Assembly (NCBI GenBank): GCA_934668765.1
Contig: CAKUOH010000008.1
Coordinates: 24,905 to 88,904, forward strand
Origin: an uncultured Helicobacteraceae bacterium
Lineage (GTDB): Bacteria > Campylobacterota > Campylobacteria > Campylobacterales > Helicobacteraceae
Length of the DNA: 64,000 nucleotides
Reading direction: 5' to 3'
Under the pieces are notes generated by a model that saw only the letters and a list, made by a program, of their open reading frames with translations, searched no databases and was not told where the DNA came from. Positions 17,173 to 25,941 of the stretch are shown in pieces. Numbering within the stretch: position 1 is the stretch's first letter; every line of letters begins with the position of its first letter. The position numbers and the translations under genes were made by a program.

Positions 17173-18174
17173 CTAAATCGCCTGCAATGCCGTGATTGCA
17201 ATCGTGCCGACTATATCATCACTACTGCAACCGCGTGATAAATCATTTATCGGTTGCGCCAAGCCCTGCGTAACAGGACCATAAGCGTCCGCCTTTGCAA
17301 ATCGCTGCACTAATTTGTAGCCGATATTTCCCGCGTCAATATCTGGGAAAACTAGCACATTTGCGCTCCCTGCGATTTTAGAATTTGGTGCTTTTGCCTT
17401 GCCTACGGATTCAATGATTGCCGCATCAAGCTGTAACTCGCCATCAATTAGCAGATTTGCGTCCTGCTCTTTTGCGATATGCAGTGCTTTTAGGACTTTA
17501 TCGACTTTTTCGTGCTTTGCGCTACCATAAGTAGAGTGGCTTAAAAGCGCGACTTTTGGCACACCGCCTGTAAGCTGTGCAAAGGTTTTTGCACTAGAAC
17601 GAGCAATCTCTGCTAATTCGTTTTCATTTGGGTCTTGAATCAGCGCACAATCTGCAAAGCCAAAAATTCCACCAAATTTGTGCTGATAACCCAAAGGCGA
17701 ATCTTTAAGCACCATTAGCATAAAGGTAGAGACTACTTTCACCCCGCTTTGTGTGCCTACGATTTGAAGTGCAGCACGAAGCACATCAGCAGTGGGCGAT
17801 AGTGAGCCTGCCACCATTCCATCTGCCTTTTTATCGCGCACTAACGCCGCACCAAAATAAAGCGGATTATTTATTAACAACTCTGTCGCCTTTTCCTTTG
17901 TCATTCCCTTGTGTGCGCGAATCTCAACTAGCAAATCCACATATTTTGGCAAGAGTGCGCTATCTGCGGGATTTATAATCTCACTCTTGCTAATGTCAAA
18001 TCCTGTGGCTTTTTTACGAATCTTGCTTTCATCGCCAAGCAAAATGATTTTCGCAAAACCTTGTTGCAAAACCTTTGCGGCTGCTTCAATCACGCGAATA
18101 TCCTCCGTCTCAGGCAAAACTATGACTTTTTGAAATTTTTTCGCCTTATCCTTAATCTCATCGATAAATTCCAT
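17173..18174 (-). CDS. pta: Phosphate acetyltransferase (short form)
   Basis: A 333-residue phosphotransacetylase made of the PTA_PTB domain only, without the BioD/DRTGG N-terminal regulatory part of E. coli Pta. Typical blocks: VIVLPETEDIRVIEAA, VAGSLSPTADVLRAALQIVG, LSHSTYGSAKHEK, ANVLVFPDIDAGNIGYKLVQ and a GPVTQGLAQPINDLSRG end. It converts acetyl-CoA and phosphate into acetyl phosphate for AckA. The start follows AAAGGGAGG. Confidence 0.95.
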   Translation of the reverse strand: MEFIDEIKDKAKKFQKVIVLPETEDIRVIEAAAKVLQQGFAKIILLGDESKIRKKATGFDISKSEIINPADSALLPKYVDLLVEIRAHKGMTKEKATELLINNPLYFGAALVRDKKADGMVAGSLSPTADVLRAALQIVGTQSGVKVVSTFMLMVLKDSPLGYQHKFGGIFGFADCALIQDPNENELAEIARSSAKTFAQLTGGVPKVALLSHSTYGSAKHEKVDKVLKALHIAKEQDANLLIDGELQLDAAIIESVGKAKAPNSKIAGSANVLVFPDIDAGNIGYKLVQRFAKADAYGPVTQGLAQPINDLSRGCSSDDIVGTIAITALQAI

Positions 18175-18347
18175 CGCTAAACCTCCCTTTATTTATAAAG
18201 TGCCAAAATAATAACCTAGAAAATGTTAAATGTTTGCAATATTTTCGCGATTTTTTGGCAAAAATTTTAGCAAAATGTAAAATTTACGCAAAAATTAGTT
18301 TTCTTTTTAGAATATTGTGCTAAAATGCCACTTCTTTTTTACTTTTT

Positions 18348-18439
18348 GGACCGGTGGGTGAGTTGGCTTAAACCACGTCCCTGCTAAGGACGCGTAGTCG
18401 TTAAGATTACCGAGGGTTCGAATCCCTCCCTGTCCGCCA
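18348..18439 (+). tRNA. tRNA-Ser (anticodon GCT)
   Basis: Class II tRNA: 5' GGACCGG pairs with CCTGTCC (one C-U mismatch), anticodon loop CTGCTAA (anticodon GCT, reads AGC/AGU), long variable arm, T-loop GGTTCGAATCC and encoded GCCA end. A TAAAAT -10-like hexamer is at 18321-18326. The phase-variable glycosyltransferase starts 43 bp downstream. Confidence 0.94.
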
Positions 18440-18482
18440 TAACTTTTCACATACTTAATTCTGCAAAGCGAAAGGAATCCCA

Positions 18483-19624
18483 ATGCTACACTATACTATA
18501 TTTTTAATAAAACGAGCAGTTTTGCAGTTTTTATGTAACTTTATCCCTTTTAAAAAATCACGCAAAAAGGCTAGAAATGCAGTATTTGATAAATATTGTG
18601 GCGATAGAATCATAACGCTAGATAAAGTGGATTCGCATTTACCTAGCGTAGTTTTGGCAAAAATCAATGATTTTACAAATGAATATTTCATTGAAAAAAA
18701 TAGGCAGATTATAGCTCACGCTACAAATGGGGGGGGGGGAATCGCACCCAAAATAATTGTAATTTAAAAGATTCTACTGCAAACACCCCAAATAAAACTC
18801 ATTTCGGCTATTTTGACTTTGACTCTAATTCACAAAATCCAAAATCTCCACTAAATCCTTGGGCATTTATAAGAGTCTGTAATGAAGCCATTACGCTCAA
18901 ATCGTGTTTAGAATCCATTCTCCCAGCGATTCAAAGAGGAATCATCGCTTACAATGACTGCACTGATGGCAGTGAAGAGATTATTTTAGAATTTTGTGCT
19001 AAATATCCTAGCTTTATCCCTGCTAAATACCCACACAGCGTGCAAATTCACAACCCACAAAGCGAAGAAAACAAATTTGCCACATATTGCAATTTTGCTT
19101 TAAGTTTTATCCCGCAAGGCGAGTGGCTTATAAATATAGATTGCGACCATTATTACGATACGAAAAAACTCTACAAAGTATTTTATTTAGCAAAACACAA
19201 ATATGATATTGTTTGCATTGCGAGATTTTATGGCATATTTGTAAAACAGCGCGAAGTATATATAGGAAATTACTCTAATATATATTTTGCAAGTGGTTAT
19301 GACCATCGATTGATTTATAATAAGAATTTAAAATTTGAAGTATGGCATCCTGATTGTGATACAAAACAATTATTTTACGAGGCTTTAACCTACAATAGAA
19401 GGCGGCATATATTTACTGAACTCAATAACTATCATTTTTCACTTATCAAACAATCAAGGCATTATAGGCTTGATGAAGCAATCAAAAATGCTTTCACACT
19501 AGAACAGATTTTGCAAAGTGATTTAGTCGGCACACGAATCGACCCTGAAATGCTAGATAAAGAGCGTATTTTACAAATCTATGATAGCTTTGATTGGAGT
19601 AAAGCAAATTATAAGAAGCCGTGA
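18483..19624 (+). CDS. CgtA-like beta-1,4-GalNAc transferase, phase-off (G11 frameshift)
   Basis: The gene reads from ATG 18483 (ribosome site AAAGGA) to a tract of 11 G (18729-18739), after which that frame stops at 18767. The rest lies in another frame, open from 18740 to TGA at 19624: [59 protein letters not shown] and [16 protein letters not shown]. These match my memory of Campylobacter CgtA, including the DxD-like DCDH. Joined it would be about 380 residues. Tracts of 12 or 9 G restore the frame, so the gene is currently OFF. CgtA adds GalNAc to (sialylated) galactose in ganglioside-like oligosaccharides; the sialic-acid genes are at 44-49 kb. Confidence 0.85.
18729..18739 (+). repeat. 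Poly-G tract (11 G) switching the CgtA-like gene
   Basis: Eleven consecutive G inside the coding sequence at about codon 83. The two halves of the protein are in frames that need +1 or -2 G to join, so this length is the OFF state. Confidence 0.9.
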
Positions 19625-19630
19625 ATCTTA

Positions 19631-19762
19631 TCGTCATTGTAAGATTCGTTTTGCAAGCAATCCAAACAAATCTACATTATTTTTGGATTGCCACGCCGAA
19701 CCTATCGGCTCGTCTCGCAATGACGGAAAGTTAGATTCGTATGAATCTTGCAATGATTGCCC
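19631..19762. repeat. Dispersed palindromic repeats (family A) between cgtA-like gene and mqnE
   Basis: Contains CGTCATTGTAAGATTCG, then GGATTGCCACGCCGAACC with TCTCGCAATGACGG, and a weaker AATCTTGCAATGATTGCCC. These are family A ends around small hairpins. No gene. Confidence 0.75.
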
Positions 19763-19787
19763 AAATACAAATTGCCACACACAAAAT

Positions 19788-20837
19788 CTAAAACGATTCA
19801 ATTTCATTATACAAACTATCCCTCATCACAGGCACAAACCCCGCGTCTTTTATTTGCGCAATCAGTAATTCTTTGCTAACGCCATTTTTGCTTTTCGCAC
19901 CCGCTGCGCTTTGGATATTTTCCTGCTCAATCGTGCCATCAATGTCATTTGCGCCAAATTCCTGCGCTACTAGTGCGACATTTAGCCCCAAAGTAGCCCA
20001 ATACGCCTTGATATTTGGGACATTTGGGAGCAAGATTCGGCTAATGGCAATGGTTTTTAGCACTTCGATTCCACTAGGAAAATCCGTGATATTTAGGAAA
20101 TTATTTTGTTTTTGGTATAAAAGTGGTATGAACGCATTGAATCCAAAACTTTCATCTTGCAGTTTGCGGATTGCCAAAATATGCTCAATACGATGAGTCT
20201 TTAATTCAATATGCCCAAAAAGCATTGTCGCATTACTTTTAAACCCCATTTTGTGCCACAAAGCGTGAATCTTTAGCCAATTTTCCGCGCTAACCTTGCC
20301 CTTGCAGATTTTAGCGCGAATTTCAGTGTTAAAAATCTCAGCCCCGCCACCGGGCATTGAATCCACGCCCGATTCCGCCATATCGCGCAAAATCTCTTCA
20401 TAGCTTTTGCCAAATTTGCGATGCAAAAAATCCACTTCCGCCGCCGTGAGTGCCTTAATGTGAATGTCGCTAAAACGCGATTTTAGCGTGCGAAAAATAT
20501 CAAAATACCACACATAATCATAGTTTGGATTATGTGCGCTAACTATGTGAAACTCCCGCGCCCCGCGACTATACGCGCTACTAACAGACGCCAAAATCTC
20601 ATCTTTTGTCATTTCATAGGGATTTGGATTCTTGCGATGTGCGCTAAATGCGCAAAATTTGCAAATATCAGCGCAAATATTGCTGGGATTTATGTGGCGA
20701 TTTAGATTAAAATACACTTTGTTTTTGTGTTTTTGTCGCCGAATCGAATCCGCCATTTCACCTAGCTCAAACAAATCCAAATCATAAAGTTGCACCAAAT
20801 TTTCCGCGCTCAAATCATTTAAATCAATATTTTGCAT
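19788..20837 (-). CDS. mqnE: Aminofutalosine synthase (radical SAM, menaquinone pathway)
   Basis: A 349-residue radical SAM enzyme with CADICKFCAF (CxxxCxxC cluster) after the NRHINPSNIC lead-in. AEVDFLHRKFGKS and the MPGGGAEIF block are typical of MqnE, which makes aminofutalosine from 3-enolpyruvyl-benzoate and SAM in the futalosine route to menaquinone. The futalosine route is the one used by Helicobacter and Campylobacter, and menaquinone feeds the fumarate reductase found at 36-40 kb. Single gene, ATG start. Confidence 0.9.
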   Translation of the reverse strand: MQNIDLNDLSAENLVQLYDLDLFELGEMADSIRRQKHKNKVYFNLNRHINPSNICADICKFCAFSAHRKNPNPYEMTKDEILASVSSAYSRGAREFHIVSAHNPNYDYVWYFDIFRTLKSRFSDIHIKALTAAEVDFLHRKFGKSYEEILRDMAESGVDSMPGGGAEIFNTEIRAKICKGKVSAENWLKIHALWHKMGFKSNATMLFGHIELKTHRIEHILAIRKLQDESFGFNAFIPLLYQKQNNFLNITDFPSGIEVLKTIAISRILLPNVPNIKAYWATLGLNVALVAQEFGANDIDGTIEQENIQSAAGAKSKNGVSKELLIAQIKDAGFVPVMRDSLYNEIESF

Positions 20838-20972
20838 TTGCGATTCCTAAAAATATGTAAAAATTCGCAGATTCTAGCATTTTAAATTTAATTTTTAGCT
20901 TTGGAGATTTTTTTAAAGTAGTGCGTTTATGTGATTCAAAGCATTTAAACACTGCTAAATCTCACGCGAATC

Positions 20973-21980
<1,008 letters not shown>

Positions 21981-22042
21981 CTAAAATTTTTGCGATTTTA
22001 GCATAATTTTGCCCTTTGTTGCCTTTATATAGCAAGGCGAAT

Positions 22043-23470
22043 CTACGAAATTGCTTTTAGATTCACACGCTCATAGATTTCGCCAAACTCGCTTCCAAGC
22101 AAACAATTCTCCAAACTTCGTTGAGAGAATAAAAATCGCCCATCGCAGACAAATCCCAGCTCTTCCCAATCTACATTATTTAGCGTTTCACAAATCTTTT
22201 GCAAATCCTTATTATCCACTTCAAAGCGCGGGAAAATCGCCAAAATCGAGCCATCATAGGCGTTGCAAGGGTGCAAGAAAAATGGCTTTTTATTGCGCGT
22301 TTTGCTATTTACATAGATTCGTGGCGATTCGCTTTTGTGATAATCACGCCCCCATTCCCACCAATTATGTTCATCAAATTTTTTAATCTTACGCGCTTTT
22401 AGTTGCGATTTAAATTCTGCCAAATACGCACAATTCTTGCCAAAATCCCCATAAATCATTTTCTTTGTTTTGCCCGTCTTTGCGCTAAATGAGCAGACAA
22501 AATCCATATTGCCAAATTTTTCATTTGCAAAAATGCTATCTGCCCCGCTTACCGCACCCACTTTGACAAAAAATAGTGAGCTAAAAGGGATTTCATAGCG
22601 TTTGTGTGTAAATATTATCTGTCCGCTAACGCAGTTAAAAATCTTTCTCTCAAGCGCATTTTGCAGATTTTGGCAATTACTCTTGCGCGAAAAATCGCCC
22701 TTTTCAAACCGCCAAATAATGCAGTTTGGCTGAGCCTTGCTAAAAATCCGCTTATCGCCTAGCTCGATAAAATCCGTGATTGTGCCTTGTGCATAGAGAA
22801 ACGCATTTAGCTTCACACTTGCCGTGCTTTTTAGAAAATCGCGCGGGGTAATAAAGATTAGCTCCCCACGCTCACGCAAATGCAGCACGCATTTATAAAT
22901 AAAAAAGAGATAAAGATTTGTGCGCGAATCAAAAATATCGCTAAAAGGTTTTAGAAGCGATTTTGTAGAATCTAGTATATCTTGGTAGCGCACATACGGG
23001 GGATTACCGATGATTGTGTCAAATGTTTCGCTCACAGGGTAGGCAAAAAAGTCTGCATTTAAGATTCTGCTGTCATTGCGAGATTTTGAGACTTTGTTAA
23101 AAGTCGCAAAATCGTGGCAATCTATGGATTCCCCCTCCCTTGCGGAGGGGGCTAGGGGGCGGGTAAAATCTACTGCCAAATTATAAAACCCACCCCCTTT
23201 ATCCCCCTCCGCAAGGGAGGGGGAAAATGTGCCATTGTAAGCGATTTTAAAATCCATATAGCACTCTATTTGTGTCCTATCAATCTCAATGCCGATTTTG
23301 TTGTTTGGTAAATGTGCGAAAAACGCGCCATTGCCACAGCTTGGCTCTAAAAATCGTGGATTTTCTACGCGCTTTGTGCTTTGGATAAGTTTTAGCATAT
23401 CAGCGACAATATTTTGTGGCGTGAAAACCTGCCCTAAATGCGCGATATTCAACTCAGATTCACGACTCAC
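22043..23470 (-). CDS. N-6 adenine DNA methyltransferase (TaqI/Eco57I-like) with repeat-encoded insert
   Basis: A 475-residue methylase. LGQVFTPQNIVADMLKLI and LEPSCGNGAFF are the lead-in and AdoMet motif I; IIGNPPYVRYQDI is catalytic motif IV; the C-terminal half should bind the target. Between motif I and motif IV the protein contains about 55 residues (SPSLAEGDKGGGF, PLAPSAREGESI, CHDFATF, SKSRNDSRI) translated from palindromic repeats at 23072-23224, all in open frame. It belongs to a cluster with a DUF262-HNH gene and a second methylase, and may be part of one restriction system or a solitary methylase. Confidence 0.82.
   Translation of the reverse strand: MSRESELNIAHLGQVFTPQNIVADMLKLIQSTKRVENPRFLEPSCGNGAFFAHLPNNKIGIEIDRTQIECYMDFKIAYNGTFSPSLAEGDKGGGFYNLAVDFTRPLAPSAREGESIDCHDFATFNKVSKSRNDSRILNADFFAYPVSETFDTIIGNPPYVRYQDILDSTKSLLKPFSDIFDSRTNLYLFFIYKCVLHLRERGELIFITPRDFLKSTASVKLNAFLYAQGTITDFIELGDKRIFSKAQPNCIIWRFEKGDFSRKSNCQNLQNALERKIFNCVSGQIIFTHKRYEIPFSSLFFVKVGAVSGADSIFANEKFGNMDFVCSFSAKTGKTKKMIYGDFGKNCAYLAEFKSQLKARKIKKFDEHNWWEWGRDYHKSESPRIYVNSKTRNKKPFFLHPCNAYDGSILAIFPRFEVDNKDLQKICETLNNVDWEELGFVCDGRFLFSQRSLENCLLGSEFGEIYERVNLKAIS
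23072..23224. repeat. Palindromic repeats (families A and B) inside a methylase gene
   Basis: Family A: GTCATTGCGAGATTTTGAG ... AATCGTGGCAATCTATGG (23072-23128). Family B: CCCCCTCCCTTGCGGAGGGG from 23130, and its inverted partner ATCCCCCTCCGCAAGGGAGG ending at 23224. The host reading frame stays open through all of it. Confidence 0.88.
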
Positions 23471-23574
23471 AAAAATACCTTAAAAAATTTGTATTCTTAC
23501 GATTCATGCCTATTTCACGCCCACTTCTTATATTTGTGTTTTGCATTTTATTTTCCATAAATTAGGCTACGAAT

Positions 23575-24690
23575 CTACTTCGCACCCTTTGTGCGATTGC
23601 ACTCACGGCATAGCATTTGACAATTTTCGGCTGTTGTTTTCCCGCCCTTGCTCCACGCGATTATGTGGTCAGCTTCCATTTGGTTTATTTCAAATTTTTT
23701 ATTTGCGTTATGGCATTTTTTATTCGCACACATTCCGCCTTGCTTTTCATAAACTTCGCGTTTGATATTTTCATCAAATGCGCGTAAGTTTAAATGTTTC
23801 TCATTGCCGCTTAATACATACTCATAGATTCCGCTTTTCTTTTGCACTTCGCTATCTTGCATTAGTGTTGCGATTTTAGATTCTAATTCTTTTGCGTCCA
23901 AAGGTTTATTTTTATATTGATTATACAATAGTCCCCATTCAAGCCCTTTCATTTCTTTGCGATATTTTGTGAATTTCATCTCAATCCAATCAATTACATT
24001 ACAAAAATACCCCCACAGCTCATCGGCATTTTTAGAATCTTTGGCATTTTTGCCCATATATTCGCATATTGCGCTATCATTGCGTTTATTTACTATCCAC
24101 GCAATCGCCGTTTCTAAAAAATCTTGCCTTATAGCACTGCCACTTAAATATTTTCCGCCCTTTTGTTCGGCTAATGAATTTCTTTTGCTAAATTGTTTTT
24201 TGGCATCGCTTAACCACGCACTTACATACACAGCATTGCGCAATTCCTGCTCGGTTAGCGTTTCCCCTGCTATATTTATCACTTTAAACCAATCTAATTT
24301 TTCACTATCTTTTCCCTCGCAAATATAAACCATAAGATTATAATCTAAAAATTTCTCTTTTTTATCTTTCGCTAGATTGTGAAAATATTGTGATTCTGCG
24401 CTAAAATCACCATTTACATAATCACAAATGCTAATCGTTCTTTGCTGTCCATCTAGCACTTCATACGAATCTACGCCATTTTTTGCCCAATACATAGAAT
24501 TTAGCGGAAAATCCTTGAAAATCGTGCGAATCACCTCATCGCGTTGTTTATCTTTATAGACAAATTCTCTTTGGTAAGCGGGGCGAATATTTAATTTGCC
24601 ACCATAGCCTATGATTTCGCCACTTTCTTCGTCTCTTTTGTAATCCTTAATCAAATCTTTGATTTTGATTCTTTGCAACTCGATTTTCAT
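23575..24690 (-). CDS. DUF262 / HNH nuclease (GmrSD-like)
   Basis: A 371-residue protein. The N-terminal DUF262 domain has the motif EVLDGQQRTISICDYV (DGQQR, about residues 80-85), the NTP-binding core in GmrS-type proteins. The C-terminus is an HNH nuclease: MCANKKCHNANKK, then MEADHIIAWSKGGKT and CQMLCRECNRTKG, with two CxxC pairs for zinc. DUF262-HNH proteins act in restriction of foreign or modified DNA. It lies between two adenine methylases on the same strand, so it is the best candidate for their endonuclease. Intact. Confidence 0.82.
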   Translation of the reverse strand: MKIELQRIKIKDLIKDYKRDEESGEIIGYGGKLNIRPAYQREFVYKDKQRDEVIRTIFKDFPLNSMYWAKNGVDSYEVLDGQQRTISICDYVNGDFSAESQYFHNLAKDKKEKFLDYNLMVYICEGKDSEKLDWFKVINIAGETLTEQELRNAVYVSAWLSDAKKQFSKRNSLAEQKGGKYLSGSAIRQDFLETAIAWIVNKRNDSAICEYMGKNAKDSKNADELWGYFCNVIDWIEMKFTKYRKEMKGLEWGLLYNQYKNKPLDAKELESKIATLMQDSEVQKKSGIYEYVLSGNEKHLNLRAFDENIKREVYEKQGGMCANKKCHNANKKFEINQMEADHIIAWSKGGKTTAENCQMLCRECNRTKGAK

Positions 24691-24716
24691 TTTCTTGCTC
24701 CCTTATGTTTAAATTT

Positions 24717-24753
24717 GGATTGCTTTGGCTTTTGCAAAAGCCCACAATAACGA
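24717..24753. repeat. Degenerate family A repeat unit
   Basis: GGATTGCTTTGGCTTTTGC followed by AAAAGCCCACAATAACGA keeps the family A ends with a GGCTTTTGCAAAAGCC hairpin core. It lies between the DUF262-HNH gene and the EcoRI-type methylase. Confidence 0.6.
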
Positions 24754-24754
24754 T

Positions 24755-25891
24755 TTATTTATTGCTATTTTGTTTTTGGATTAAGATTCGTGCGTAAATC
24801 TTTTTGCCGTTTATGTATGGATAGCCAAAATTAAATTCATCGATTTTTGTCGTAACCATTTGCCCTACGATTTTAAACTGCTTTGGATTATGTTTATCTA
24901 AAAATGTTATCGGCACACCCATAACGCCATCATAATCAAGCGGAATCTCGTTTGTCTTATCCACATTTATCGCGTTATAATTGTCGTATTGTGGGTATTT
25001 TTCAGGCGTTTTGGCGTAGCTGTGAATCGTCTCTAAAATTTCGTGCCGTTTTGGATAGTCCAAATTCACAAACCATCTTGTAAGTCCATTGACTTCTTTT
25101 GTAACAATAATTTTTCTAATGCCATTAACTTCGATGGGTTTCAAAAATTCATTAGCACTAGAGCAACCTAACCAAATTTGATTGTCTTTAATAAGTGAAA
25201 AGATTTCTTTATATGATGTAGCATTTTTATTTCCAATAATTATAAATTTTTTGTTATATTCTATGAGTTGTGCGACATATTCTCTAAATAGCGAAAAAGG
25301 CGGATTCGTTACCACAATATCACTTTGTTTTAATAATTTTATACAATCTTGTGAGCGAAAATCCCCCGCATTACCTAAATCTTTATCTTCAAAAATAGGC
25401 AAAAGGCTTTGCTCTGTATTTTTGGGTTTGTCGGGTTTTAGCGGAGTGGTTTTGGTGTGTAATTTGTGCTTATTTTTCTCAAAAGATTCGATTGTTTCTG
25501 CGCTTTGGGTAGATTCGCTAGATAAAGACAAAGATAATAATTTTTCAATTTCTGCTAATAGCTCACAAGAATCGCCCACCACATCTACTTCGCAATCCCT
25601 AGTGATTTTTATCGCATAAGCTCTTTTAGGCGAATCCTCCGCACTAAACTCTCTAAAATTTTGGCTTTTGTAGCAAGTGGTGATAAGCTCTTTTAGCCCC
25701 AAATGCTTAAAGTTTAAGAAAAAATATTTGAAAAAATTACTTGCCAAAGGGTCATCGCAGTTGCAATATACGACTTTGTCTTTGAAATGGCTTTTGTAGT
25801 GTTTTAGCTCATTTTCTATATCGCTTAATTGCGTGTAGAACTCATCTTTTTTAGCATTTTTCGCGCTATGTAAGTTTGCATTTTTTGCCAT
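24755..25891 (-). CDS. M.EcoRI-type adenine methyltransferase
   Basis: A 378-residue methylase. NAKKDEFYTQLSDIENELKH, FKDKVVYCNCDDPLASNFF, and the catalytic motif IVVTNPPFSLFREYV with FIIIGNKNA are characteristic of the M.EcoRI family. I take ATG 25891 as the start because AAAGGAATCAAA precedes it; a GTG at 25945 overlapping mrdA would add 18 residues. A low-complexity stretch (SSESTQSAETIESF ... KPDKPKNTEQS) sits before the motif IV region and looks like an insert. It follows mrdA by 50 bp and may be read from the envelope operon. Confidence 0.82.
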   Translation of the reverse strand: MAKNANLHSAKNAKKDEFYTQLSDIENELKHYKSHFKDKVVYCNCDDPLASNFFKYFFLNFKHLGLKELITTCYKSQNFREFSAEDSPKRAYAIKITRDCEVDVVGDSCELLAEIEKLLSLSLSSESTQSAETIESFEKNKHKLHTKTTPLKPDKPKNTEQSLLPIFEDKDLGNAGDFRSQDCIKLLKQSDIVVTNPPFSLFREYVAQLIEYNKKFIIIGNKNATSYKEIFSLIKDNQIWLGCSSANEFLKPIEVNGIRKIIVTKEVNGLTRWFVNLDYPKRHEILETIHSYAKTPEKYPQYDNYNAINVDKTNEIPLDYDGVMGVPITFLDKHNPKQFKIVGQMVTTKIDEFNFGYPYINGKKIYARILIQKQNSNK

Positions 25892-25941
25892 TTTGATTCC
25901 TTTGATAAGATTTTCAAATGTGATTTTAGCAAAATTTTGCT

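Noticed and set aside
18348-19787. Genomic island integrated at tRNA-Ser
   Set aside because: No integrase and no second copy of the tRNA 3' end were found downstream; proximity of cgtA-like gene to the tRNA alone is not enough.
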